Source: Struthidea cinerea
Taxonomy: Eukaryota; Chordata; Aves; Passeriformes; Corcoracidae
Assembly: GCA_013397865.1 (NCBI GenBank)
Contig: VZTI01001820.1
Span: 900,721-964,720 of the forward strand
DNA length: 64,000 nt
Direction: 5' to 3'
In this document: one piece after another, positions 12,301 through 22,506 of the stretch
How positions within the stretch are numbered: the first letter of the stretch is position 1
Layout: every line of letters begins with the position of its first letter
Program-made: the position numbers and the translations under genes
Notes under the pieces: model-generated
Database searches by the model: none
Told to the model about the DNA's origin: nothing
Seen by the model: only the letters and a program-made list of their open reading frames with translations

Positions 12301-13792
12301 GATAATTCTCTGCTATCACTTTGCTTTGCTTTATATGTTTAAGTCATCCTGTTGATCTGTGTGTGCATGCAGGTACAACAGAAATACGTGAAAATGTAAC
12401 TACCATAACTCACACCTGTTCCTGCTGGGCTGCTTCCAGAATGGGGGTTTCAGTGCCCTGTTGCTGTGTTCTGTTTCCTATTTGGGCATTATGGATCACT
12501 GGCATAAGAGCTCTTTCTGTAGGTTGATCCTAGAAACTGATTTATTTAGGTGGAGAACTTGTGTTTGCTATTAAACCTCAAAAAGGCAAGCAAAAACACC
12601 TTTGGAGCCTGAGCTAGTCAGGGGAGGTATCTGTGCTGCTGATGTTTTTCTGACAGTCCTATTGGCCCTGGGGCAGGAGTATGTAACGTGTACATAGACA
12701 CTTCCTGGACCAGCAGTCGCTGGTGGATTCCTGCTAGAGCTTGTGGTGGAAAGGCTAGAAGAGGTTCTGCTATACAGAACAGGTCAGCTAAGAAACACTG
12801 ATGAGCACTGAGATGGAAGTGCATTTAAATAGCAAACTACACAGTTGTCAGCTATTCGTGTTTTACTATACAAGGTGCCTAACAGTGGACCATGACCTGA
12901 ATAGCTCTGTGCTTAAAAGACAGACCAAACTGGGAGGAATTTCAGCCAAGGCAGCAATCTTGTTCGGTTACACCAGCACTGTGAGCTCTCTGAGCACCGT
13001 GGGAGGAATAGTTGGAACTATTGAATAGTTTAAGGGCTTGCAATATTTTATCAAACTGGACTGTGCAGGTTGATATGACACACTGATGCGGCATACACAA
13101 GTGGAGATCAGGAGTAGGAGGTTGCAGTGAGTGAGGTCTGAGGTTTGTTGGAAAGCAAATGGGAGAATAGCCAAAAAGACAGGTTAAACTGTAGTTGTGT
13201 GTTCTTTACCTTGAAGGAAATCTAAGTTGAATGTGGCAAAGAAAACCACCACTGAGAGGATTCAGAGAACACGAATCATAGAGTCAGGTTGACAGGAAAA
13301 TTAACTTGATTAATAATGACTGGGTGTTTTGCAAAATGTTCTCTAGTAGGTCAAAACACTTTTAATGCTAATATAATAACTCAAATGATTTGTTATTTGC
13401 TCAGCCTATAATGCACATATGCAACTTTGGCTTTTTCTTTATACTCTCTGCAGGGAAAGGAAGTAAATAAGCCTGAGTCGTCTCCTCTTTATATCTGGAA
13501 TCCCTTTGAACAAGACCTTAATATCAGCAAGAATGTTAATCAGCCACAGCTGGAGAAATTTATAGCTATGGCCAGAGAAAGTGCCTGGATTTTACAGAAG
13601 GAAGATAAAACTCAGCAAATGATCAATAAAGAACCTTGGGGACTGGCAGCACTACTGATACCATTTGGAAAAAGTAATTCCAGCAGGATGAAGAATAGGA
13701 TGAAAGGAATAGGAAGTGAAACAATCAAAAGCCTCTTGGACTCCTTGAAGTTAAATAATGCAAACAGTCAACAAAAAGCAGTGGGAAAATGA
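1..13792 (+). CDS. MTPAP: Mitochondrial poly(A) polymerase (MTPAP), nine coding segments, 5' end cut by the window
   Basis: MTPAP adds poly(A) tails to mitochondrial mRNAs in the matrix. I joined nine segments: 1-73, 1842-2014, 2584-2817, 3141-3365, 7679-7890, 10081-10307, 11525-11617, 11715-11788 and 13454-13792. Every internal junction is AG/GT and all phases agree, giving 549 codons and a TGA stop. From memory of human MTPAP (582 residues) the match is colinear to the end, with about 25 N-terminal residues missing because the window starts inside exon 1. An N-terminal arginine- and alanine-rich stretch suits a mitochondrial presequence. An RNA-binding-like domain lies around visible residues 30-110. 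The nucleotidyltransferase core has GSS at 206-208 and metal-binding D218, D220 and D300, matching human D243, D245 and D325 with a constant offset of 25. A PAP-associated domain follows. No frameshift or internal stop is seen, so the gene appears functional. Confidence 0.97.
74..1841 (+). other. MTPAP intron 1
   Basis: Bounded by a GTAGGG donor and a TTCTTCTCACAG acceptor. It contains the tail of the CpG island, a short 7-bp tandem repeat near 1021, and TTCA-rich sequence around 1650-1700. The short open frames here have no recognisable content. Confidence 0.8.
1021..1042. repeat. Short 7-bp tandem repeat (GTTAACA)3
   Basis: Three perfect tandem copies of a 7-base unit containing GTTAAC lie in MTPAP intron 1. 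No function is implied. Confidence 0.7.
1842..2014 (+). CDS. MTPAP: MTPAP exon 2
   Basis: Visible residues 25-82. The acceptor follows TTCTTCTCACAG and the donor is GTAAGT. It encodes the start of the RNA-binding-like domain, including a TVLIKCP segment matching human TVLIHCP. Confidence 0.95.
2584..2817 (+). CDS. MTPAP: MTPAP exon 3
   Basis: Visible residues 83-160, phase 0 at both ends, with acceptor TTTTAG and donor GTAAGT. It encodes the rest of the RNA-binding-like domain and the linker towards the catalytic core. This is the least conserved part compared with human. Confidence 0.94.
3141..3365 (+). CDS. MTPAP: MTPAP exon 4, catalytic Gly-Ser and first two aspartates
   Basis: Visible residues 161-235, phase 0 at both ends, acceptor AACTAG and donor GTAAGA. 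It carries PFGSSVNTFGKLGSDVDMFL, the nucleotidyltransferase signature with metal-binding D218 and D220. Confidence 0.97.
3366..7678 (+). other. MTPAP intron 4
   Basis: A 4.3-kb intron. It holds an antisense LTR near its 5' end (about 3585-4142) and short TG-rich sequence near 4470-4500. The remainder is AT-rich single-copy sequence in which I see no exon. Confidence 0.85.
3585..4142 (-). mobile_element. Avian endogenous retroviral LTR (ERVL-like), antisense to MTPAP
   Basis: Read on the minus strand this runs from TGTTACCATCC to a GGTGCCTCCCACCGG-type end, with an ATTAAA poly(A)-like signal about 50 bases before the end. It starts with TG and ends with CA. An imperfect internal repeat of the CCCATCAA type lies near 3995-4060. 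The layout matches solo LTRs I know from songbird genomes. Boundaries are approximate because I see no clear target-site duplication. The 93-residue minus-strand open frame inside it is not a gene. Confidence 0.6.
7679..7890 (+). CDS. MTPAP: MTPAP exon 5, third catalytic aspartate
   Basis: Visible residues 236-305 plus a split Ser codon. It contains FGPGC and the QKILNARCPLVKFSHQ segment that closely matches human, and FQCDL with the third metal-binding aspartate D300. The donor is GTGAGA. Confidence 0.97.
8330..8530. promoter_or_regulatory. Intragenic CpG-dense patch in MTPAP intron 5
   Basis: About 200 bases with roughly 20 CpG dinucleotides stand out from an AT-rich intron. No coding exon fits here. 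A CTCF-type motif sits inside at 8420-8433. It could be an orphan CpG island, an alternative promoter or an insulator-type element. Confidence 0.55.
8420..8433 (+). promoter_or_regulatory. Candidate CTCF binding site
   Basis: CCGCTAGGGGGCGC matches the core CTCF consensus CCASYAGRKGGCRS at 13 of 14 positions, and it sits in a CpG-dense patch. This is motif evidence only. Confidence 0.6.
8641..8929 (+). mobile_element. CR1 LINE 3' fragment
   Basis: Typical avian CR1 3' end. It contains the end of the reverse-transcriptase ORF region (degenerate), CCAGGGAAGTG, GACAATGCTCTCAGGCACAG, and a terminal GGCCCCTTCCAATTCAGAATATT section with an ATTCTGTGAT tail. It is 5'-truncated, as is usual for CR1. 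Confidence 0.85.
9899..9942 (+). mobile_element. Very short CR1 3' tail
   Basis: CCAACCCAAACCATTCTACT followed by ATCCTATGATTCT matches the CR1 3' terminus. Only about 45 bases remain recognisable. Confidence 0.55.
10081..10307 (+). CDS. MTPAP: MTPAP exon 6
   Basis: Visible residues 306-381 plus one base. It encodes the LLYIYGCLDSRVRALVF helix region and a NFSLTMMVMFFLQKRSPP segment nearly identical to human. Acceptor TTCTTCAG, donor GTAAGC. Confidence 0.97.
11525..11617 (+). CDS. MTPAP: MTPAP exon 7
   Basis: Visible residues 382-412. Acceptor TTTCTTTCAG, donor GTAGGT. It encodes the SDLRKIKPTKNTETL segment, matching human RDLSRIKPSQNTETL. Confidence 0.95.
11715..11788 (+). CDS. MTPAP: MTPAP exon 8
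   Basis: Visible residues 413-437. Acceptor TTTCCCTTAG, donor GTAAAT. It encodes EFFEYFGNFDFRKNSINLRK of the PAP-associated domain. Intron 7 before it is only 97 bases. Confidence 0.95.
11789..13453 (+). other. MTPAP intron 8
   Basis: A 1.7-kb intron with a GTAAAT donor and CTCTGCAG acceptor. I see no repeat or exon in it. Confidence 0.8.
13454..13792 (+). CDS. MTPAP: MTPAP exon 9, terminal coding exon
   Basis: Visible residues 438-549 and a TGA stop. It begins with the GKEVNKPESSPLYIWNPFE segment (human SSPLYIQNPFE) and contains ARESAWILQKED. The basic C-terminal tail diverges from human, as is usual for this protein. Confidence 0.97.
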   Translation, partial: GKEVNKPESSPLYIWNPFEQDLNISKNVNQPQLEKFIAMARESAWILQKEDKTQQMINKEPWGLAALLIPFGKSNSSRMKNRMKGIGSETIKSLLDSLKLNNANSQQKAVGK

Positions 13793-14340
13793 CTTTAAGC
13801 ACAGAAACACAGTAGCTAATATTCTGTTTTAGGAATTGAATGTGACACACAGTCCAAAGAACATTACTTTTAATATTTCTATTATGGGGAATGGAGAATC
13901 AAGCAATCTCTGTTTTTCATCGTGATGATTTTTGTACAGGTCTGTTCCTTTCCGTACATTTTTCTCCTCCTTACTCCTCACTTTTCCATCTGTTTTATGA
14001 ATGAAGAGTATTCAAATGTAAGTTTTACAGATACATTTTGGAAGTAGCCTTCAGTTGGGCACTCTTCTGTAAAAAAGGCTGACAGGAGCAGTATGGGAAA
14101 AAGCTTTTGGGAATTCTCTTGGCTAGCATACAAATGATATGCTCATTAAAAGCTGAAGAAACAATCACCCTTCCATGAAACCACAGTCTGAAAGAAGATA
14201 AATGTGTTGGAGCCATTGTTTCCAATCTGGCCATGTTATGGCAGCCAGTAAAACCGAAGTGCATGTATCTATTTTTGCAATTGTTTTCCACTCATGTAGA
14301 TAGTGCCAAGACAAAATAAAGAGAATGGAATTAGGTAGTA
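13793..14340 (+). other. MTPAP 3' UTR (short form)
   Basis: About 550 bases between the stop codon and the first strong AATAAA. No coding content is seen. Longer 3' UTR forms cannot be excluded. Confidence 0.6.
14315..14320 (+). terminator. Poly(A) signal of MTPAP
   Basis: A canonical AATAAA lies 523 bases after the stop codon, with a GGTGTGC GU-rich element about 20 bases downstream, as expected for cleavage and polyadenylation. Confidence 0.65.
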
Positions 14341-17300
14341 AGGTGTGCAGTTTCTTAAAGCATTGCACCACTACAGCTCTCCAAGGATAGTCCCACTGTT
14401 TTGTGTTGGAAAAGTGGGTTTGCTCTTGTGTTTACCACCTGATTTCAAATGTCTTTAGTCAACTCTTCTTTGTTTTCTCTACCTGGGACTGGTCCCCACC
14501 CACACTTGTTTCTTATTTTGCCTTCAGCTTCACTTTAAACTTGTATTTCAGGTTCAGGCAGGGGTTCTTGTCTGCCCTTCTTGCTTCATCACTCTCCCCA
14601 AAGCTGCTGCGTACTAGGTGACATCAAGGCATTCCTGCAGAGGGATCTGTCCAATGCGGAGATCCAGAGAATCATGTATCATGCTGGAGTCCTGCTCCCA
14701 GTCTTGCCTTGGTTTTTAGATACTCAGCGGAACAGTGACTGTCCCCTTCCAGATCAGTTGGGCCAGCAGAGTCAGTGCTTTTCAGTGACTTAAAACATTG
14801 AGTGCTCTTTCCATCTGCCACAAAAAAAGTCTTTTCAGAGGAAGGGGGAGAGGGGAGGGAAGGAAGGAAGGAAATTGGAAATGGCAGGCAAATACCAAAC
14901 TCTAAAAGTACGTTTGTGAGTATTTCACCTGTCCTGTTTGAGAGCCAGTCATGCACTGTTAGCAATTCCACAGAGTGATTTCTTTATTCACAGAAATTCT
15001 GTAAAGGAAATTACTGTATTCAGAGATAATCATAAAAATGCAACATCAATCTTTATGATTACTGTTTTATTTTCAGTACTTTTAGATTCTGTAATGTTGC
15101 AGTGGTATGCAATCTTGTGTAGACATTTTTCTAATGGCTTGATCTGAACAATTTATAAGTGTGTTTTCTCTTTTCTCTGATATATTATTTATTGGAAATA
15201 CTGTGGGCAATAATGCATACTTCCAAGTACTTGTAAAAACTGAGCAAGGAAAAGTATTTTCTAGTAGTTGGAAAACTAAAGGGTTAGACCTTCAGGTCAA
15301 TTCCATTATAGTTTATTCAGAGTTTAAAATAATACTTATATGTGTCCATTTCTGATTCATAAATGTTTTCTTAAATGATTCACATAGACATTATCTTGGT
15401 TGCTGAAATTAATTCTTGTATTACCTTCTTCAAGATTGAGTCTTGAATTTGAAACTTAATTTTCTGCCTAACTCTTGATATTAGAACTTCTTTTTGGAGG
15501 CTGGTATGAAGTTTATTGTAACTTGCTATTGGTGCAAACCCAAAGCCTTTGATGGCAAGCTTGACACAGATGCTGTAAGGAGCCTGCTGCTACTGTAATC
15601 TTTACAGGACCTAGAGGTACATTTTCTGCTGTTTACATGGCTGTTTGAAGATTAGGGCAGTACTCAAGTACTTTTGAATTTTCTTTTTTTTAGATTAACC
15701 AAATGGGTGGTAGTGTAATAATGAGAGTATGCATTACCAAGGACAGAAGCGTGCAGCAGAACTGTGGCAGCGTGTGCCTACTTGCATTATATTCAGAGTG
15801 ATTCAATAGAAAAGATTTTCTATGAATTTTGACACATAGATACAGGACACTTGTAGACAAATAACAATGAATTTCGTATTTTGGTTATATTGTTGAGCCA
15901 TGCTGAAGCACAAGCTTCATTTGTAAATGGTTATAGATGTTCAAGCTGCTTAGTATTCCTTAAAAGGCAGGGCAGAACATGGTCACTGTGCATGCGGCAC
16001 CTTTCAGCATCACTTTTCTGTTTAGACTGCCTGTCCCTTTTGGGAATAGTTCTGAACCCTTGTCATGGCTGCAGGCCAGTTTCTGAAAAGAGGAGAAAGA
16101 AGCCAGAAGCAGTGTTGTAGCAGTGGAATGCACAGGTTATTTTTTCAGATATGTACAAGTTGAGGGAGCTGGTGACCAGGGAGCTGAAGCCTAGAGGCTT
16201 CAAAGATCAGCTCTCATTGATGTAAATAAGCCCAGCGGGAAGCTTTCCTAGAGGAGGCTGTAGCTGGAGGTGGAGGGCTGACCATGAGCTTCCCTAAAGT
16301 ATGAGCTGTGTCTGGAAAAGAGCTGAGTTAAGCTGAAGCCACCTGTGGGAAGAGAACCAAGACTTGAGGGGGTGTATTTATCAAATCAAGAGAGATGGTA
16401 TGATTATAATTTCCTGAGGGCAGCAGTCTTACATTGAAGATATTTAGAAACCATCATTATGGTTCTGTCACTGAAAACAAGAGCTGGATATATGTCAAGA
16501 AAAGACTATGATTATGATCTAGATTTGAGAGCTCATATGCTCCAGAAACATGTGAACAATATCTCTGCAAGAGCAAGGCAGTAGGTTTTAGTTACTTCTC
16601 AGACTTGGTGCTGGTCTGCTGTATTGTATGATGGGGCTGTTCGGGAGGTCACAGGTAAGGGACACCAGTGAATTAAACAGTTTCGCCCCTTTGCCCCTTT
16701 CCCTTGCTGGGAATACCTTTTAGTGCAAGTCTCACATTTCCTGGCTCTTAAATGGTTAGGGAAACTGAAAACATTACGAAGTTCCTTGTCCTGAGAAAAT
16801 GTACTTTGGGATATTAACTTCAAAGTTAACATTTGTTGCCGGGGATTTTTATTTTTATTGCCCTAGATGTTTGATGCTCACAAGTGTTGCAGGAATAGGT
16901 TCTGCTGCAACTGCCACTGTTCCATCATTCCTCTAACTTCCTGGGAGTCTGCAGCCTTGGCCTACAGTTGACTCCTGGGCGAGCATTCTAGTGCCATGCT
17001 TGTGAAGACACGGTCACAAAAAACACTTCTTGCGTGGTAGTAGATGCTCTATTCCTCTGCCTCGGTTTCAAAATTACAGTTCTTGTTTCGGATTCTGTTC
17101 TTTAGACTTGGAATCACAGTGTATTTGAGGTTGTCAGAGAACTCTGAACCTAGTCCAGTTGCCTTCTTAAGTGGTATCAGCTGTGAGATTAGACCAGAAC
17201 TTTTATCTAGTCAGGCCTTGAAAATCTCCAAGGATGGAGATTGCACAGCCTGTTCTGGTTCTTGACTGTCCCCATTGCTGTGGTGGGCTGGGCTGAAATA

Positions 17301-20300
17301 TGCTGCCCCATCCTTGTCACTCTTACTGGCTTCTTTTCTGATCCTAACACATGCTCTCAATCAGACTGCTGTCCACTACAAGTGTTTAAGCTGTTGCTTC
17401 ACGTAGAAAGCCCCGAATCTTCCCTTCTTTCCCTGTCTTGCCAGAAGAACTCATATGCATCCATCACAGTGCTCCCATCCCATGCAAACCCTCCTACCAT
17501 AGCTGTTACTCCAACAGTGTTGTAGTAACAGCGCAAGGAGTTCTAGTTCCTCCTGCTTGTTCACCAAGCTGCCACACATTTGTATTTGTACATTTTAGGT
17601 GGGTACCTGTTCATAAGGTTTTATTATTCTTGAGGTCCCTTCTGTTCCTGTCACCCTGTATCCTTTTCTCTCAATCCATGCCCACAAGCAGCCAGGTATA
17701 ACTGGGGGTTGTGGTTGTCCTCCTTACTGTTCTAGCTGATTGCTTTGATATGGCCACTGTGCATATCCAGCTTGCAAAGTCCTTGTGACACTCAAATCCT
17801 AACTAAAAATTAATTTCTGAAAGGCTTTGCAGGAAAATAAGAGGATGTGAGTACCAGACTGGTATATTGTACTGGCAGAAAAGCCCCAGAAACATGACAC
17901 CATGCAGAGATAGTGATGCAGGTGCAGAATCACCATAGGGCACAGTGCTGTGTCTCTGGGACCTGGTTGCTTCCACAAGCGCAGTTGTGTGGTACAGGAT
18001 GCTCCTGCCCAGCAGAACTTGTCCCACTTGGATCTGACACATTTGTGGTGCTGTGTCACTTCTGGGTCTAGAGCTGTCAGGCTCTCAGCTGCAACCTGGC
18101 TGTGCTCTGTGCTCTTGCTGGGTCTCTGCTCACTGAGGAATTGTGTTCTTAGAACAGCAAGTCTTCCCTCATAGAAACAAATTTGCAAGTTCAATTTTTT
18201 TATACTCTCCAGAGTACGGGCTATGTTTTTGCTTAACAAAGTTTTGTACTTTTGGAAAATGAAAAGGTAGACAAAGAAGCTCTATTTAAATAATTTTGCA
18301 AACAAACTAGTTAAAGGTCCATGCCACATTCATCTGAAGCAAGTTTAAGATTTCCAGCCTAGGCTGCTTTGGAGATATGATGAATCAAAAATTAGGAAGT
18401 TTTTAAGAGTGAAATCATCCTGTTCACTGGAAAGCTCGCTTCCAAATGCTTCACCTTGCTTATCACAAAATTACCACCAAGGTTCTCTTCTAGTACAAAA
18501 TTCTTCTAAACGTCATGGGTAATTTGGGGTCAGTTTGTTTAAAACAAGGGTTAGGATTTATATGAGGCTAACCTGTGCCTGGAGATAAAATCTCCTTCTC
18601 CATAAATCCTCTTAGTTGAAAGTCTTGATCCACTGCTTTTGCAGACCTGTTTCTCATACTTTCTTTAAGCAGAGGTTTGCTTTGCTTTCTTTTGCAGGAC
18701 CTCCCTGTTTCTTTTCACTCTCCCCATCATCTTTTCATCGTATCTTTCTGATCTGATCTGTAAAAAAATAGTCTTTGACTTCCCCTAGTATTTTGTGAAG
18801 CAGTATTGAATACGGCTACATTCAAGAAACAGGAAGTTTTCAAAAGGTCATTCTCACATTGCAATGTAATTTTTTTTACTGCTTCATTTCTTGTGTAGAC
18901 TGAATCTCCATACTGCATTTCTCATGGCTCATAGAGGGATCAGTTAGTTGGATTTGATGGGTCTCACCTTTATTGAACATGTATTTTTGGGAAGTCTCTT
19001 CAGTAGAGAGACTTGTTTAACACAGTCTGTTGTATTAGAAAGCAGAAGTTCCCTACAAATTTTTGAGAGGCGCTCTACCCTTCAGGATTATTTCTGTTTT
19101 CCCTTGTTGTTATGGGGAAAACCATGTTCAATTTATTTCACAGAATGACCTCAGAGATAGGTTTTTGTTCCCATGCTGAGCTCTCTTGTGCATACAGATT
19201 TGTAGTCAATGTAAACATTGCAGCCCTGTACAGGAATTTTGCATGGAACAACTCCCAGAATATGTCTTGTGGGTATTATGCTCACAGCCCAACAGGGGAG
19301 GTAAAAGCCCCACAAATTACTAAGGCGTTTGTGGTGCTGACTCCACGAGATGGAACAATTTCCATAATTCTGTATTGCTTTTTCTCATGTTGGACAGAGG
19401 AAAGACCTTGCTTTCCTGCAGAGAAAAGGTAAACATGTTAGAAGTTTAACTAATGGATTGTTGGGGTGAAGAGCTGTAGTACTTATATTCTTTCTGAATA
19501 TTTCCATCTTAAGTTTGGTTTTTGAAAGCCCTTCTCTAGGAGCTATTTCTAGAGATTTTCAGGACGAGAGAAAGAACTGGGAGAATACATAGAAGCTTCG
19601 TATTTCAGGTAATCAGATAAATGGTACTTACTACTAGATTAATTATCAAAAGTAATTATATAAGGGAAAATAACACGTGTAACAATCTGGCAGTAACAAG
19701 CATCACTGCCTTGTCTCTTTGAACCAGTTTTCCTGCCTTAATTTTCTGTAGTCCAGTGGTGCACTACTTTTATAGAGGGATGAGATTTCAGAGAGCATAC
19801 TGAATGGAAACTACAGTATCCAATACATGGGAGGGTGAGTACTTAGCCATTGCAGTAGATAAAAAGAAGCATTACCAACTCCATCACGAAATGAGATTCA
19901 GAATTTTTTTTACTCCAAAAATAAAATATATAGAATTTTTCTGTGAATCTTTAGGTGATTCCTAGTTCTTCCTTTTGAAAAGTTTCTTTGGACACCAATC
20001 AAAAGAGGGTTTGCTGTAATTGCTTGATATCTGAGCATGCAAAGTAAGGTCTCATTTGAAATGACCGTGATCTGTTTTGTTGAGACATTAAAGACCTTAG
20101 TGATTACAGTTCTGCTCTAAACCCCATGTTTAAGAGGGTTTGCATTGCAGTTGGCTTATGAATCTGGAATATTATAATTTTCAGTTATTCTAAGAATGCA
20201 AATGCTTACAGTTAGCAACAGACTTTCACACTTCTGCCACTTTAGGCTGTTAGGATTTTATTCCTCCTTTTTACTATAGACAATATTTTCAATCTTTGAA

Positions 20301-22453
20301 CTGTGTTGCAGCAATTAATTTTATATTTTTTCTATGAGATAAATAATAAAGTAAAACATGTCCTCTGTATTTGTTCAGTAAGTTACTGTTCCATTGTGCT
20401 GTTGAAGTCTTTGATAAGATAAAGCATAACGTATCTGGTGTTTTCCTTCCTCAGATGCAGGCACAGATTACTGAAATGAGGATGCATTTCAAAGAGCAAT
20501 GGTTTTAAATGGTTGGTCTCTAAATGCCCCAGCCTACAGAGCTCACCAAAGAAGTAAGAAAACAAACCCCTGAAAAAGCCATCTCATTGTCAGCCAGCTT
20601 CAACTCACCCAACAGACATTTTTAACTTTGGGGATTTTCCAAACAGAACAAAGGTCAGACCAAATGCTGTCAAGTCATGGTTGGAGATGGAGTGCTTCTT
20701 GCCTTCCAGAATCACTTTATGATTAATAATTTGTTTAAGTAAATGCTGGTCTGTGAAGAATATGTCTCTGTCACTTACAAAACATGGTTTCTAATGAAGA
20801 GAGCAGAAATAACGCTTTGGATGTCTGACAAACTCTGTGAGATATCTCTTAATGGGAAGAGAATAATTTTTTTGTAGCTAGATATCTAAAGTTCCTGAAC
20901 CTTGCCCTGGCAAAAAACTTGCTTTTTATCCTTATAAATTATAACGGGGGAATACAGGCACCTCTGATTGTCTTGATTTAATTTTATCCCACATGTATAG
21001 GGTTACAAGTATGTGGCAGTTAGGCATAAGTGATAGGATTTTATGCTCCAAATGCTGGTAAGAGAGAAGCTTCAAATCACATAGGTTAATGCAGGCTTGA
21101 TTCAAAGACACCTAGTCCAAATCTCCTACACTATTTTAGATCCTACCCACCATTGCAGCAGAAGACCATAAATATTAACCACTGCCAGCTGCTCACTCCT
21201 AGTAGGGACGACTTCCCCTGGAGTTAATCTTTCTAAGTCAGTGAGGCCTTTAATTGCCAAGCTGACCTAGGGACTTCTGAAGCCTGAGAATGAATACAAA
21301 GACTGGTTTGCCATCTCCATGCCCCATTCCTAGCAAGACTTTTTTTCCTCCTGACTCCAGTAACAGCAGGACATATCCCTAAATTTCTTCTCAAATGCAG
21401 AAATAGTGAACAATGATGCTATAGCATGGCCATTTCTGTTCCTCAGATTTGTGTAATTTATGGGTTTGGGTTTGCTCACGCACATTTTTATCTGGCATCT
21501 TTATTCTGTTTTTCAAAAAAGATTGATGAAAAATTTTTTGTTTGTTTTTGTTGTCCCTGGAGTTTAATAAGCTAGAGCTTTCAGAGCTGTGCTTCACTTG
21601 TTCCCATGTTTTTCCTGGCAAAGAGCAAAATTCAAAGCTGAACCTTTTTCTGCTGGATGTTTTTCTTTTCTGTGATAAACACAAAGTATGCAGCTGGTGT
21701 CATGAGAGCGGTAGGTGCAGGATTCGGCTGACACTTCCCAGCAGAAAAGTCTCCATCTTGCCAGGCCTTTGAGGAGACATGACAATGATTCATTTTGGTG
21801 ATAACACAGCAGGAACACAAGTCCAATTGTTTGCTATGTAGGTCAGAAGGGGATATGTTGGCATCTCTGTTTGCAGACTTTACAAAGATGTCTGGGAATG
21901 GGAAGCATGACAGCAAAAAACCTATTCAGATATAACTTAAATTGTTCCACTGATGGAAGTAGGCTACGAACAGTTTGCTGTCAAATACTTGCTGTCTAGC
22001 TGGCAGAGCTGAACATTGTCTATATATGAGGAGGTTTACTTTTTCACATTAAACAGCTCATTTACTCTTTACCCAATCTCTGCAATTAAAGTCTGTCTCT
22101 GTGCCAAGGAGAAGGCCCTTAGAAATACTCAGTCTTGCTGTTCCAATATGAGTTCCTTATAGTAGCTGGTGTACAAGTACATGATGTACTTAAAAATTAG
22201 AGGAAATTGACAGTTAACTTGGTTAGCTCAGGACTTTTCTTGCAGCCTAGTGTGTTTTAATGTCTATGCTTCAGAAACTTGTACAGCAGTCAGTTTGGGT
22301 TTTGCTTGCTCAGTCAAAACTGGCTTTGGTAATGTAATTTTTTGTAACACATTAAAGCATTTTGCTGCACACCCTATTGCACATCATGCATGAAAATGAT
22401 AATGTCTTTTTATGGGAGTCTACCAGCTCTCCCCTGATGTCTGTTCCTTCCAG
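14341..22453. other. Intergenic, no recognisable gene
   Basis: Eight kilobases of mixed-composition sequence without a gene or transposon I can name. There is a short GGAA-rich stretch near 14850-14875. A possible 31-base micro-exon at 19398-19428 (AG before, GTAAAC after) would be in phase with the candidate exon at 22454, but I give it little weight. Confidence 0.5.
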
Positions 22454-22506
22454 GAAAGCCTCCGGTTATTGAACATGAAGAACAACGCTTTCCTCCCTTT
22501 CCCTAT
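22454..22506 (+). CDS. Candidate internal exon, unknown gene
   Basis: A 53-base open segment with a strong pyrimidine-rich acceptor (CTGTTCCTTCCAG) and a strong GTGAGT donor. In the frame that ends in phase 0 it reads KPPVIEHEEQRFPPFPY, in phase with the candidate exon at 25951. I do not recognise a family. A chance splice-site pair is possible. Confidence 0.25.

Noticed and set aside
17799..18239. 146-residue minus-strand open frame whose first 60 residues look protein-like
   Set aside because: No good splice acceptor before it, no family, and the second half looks random.
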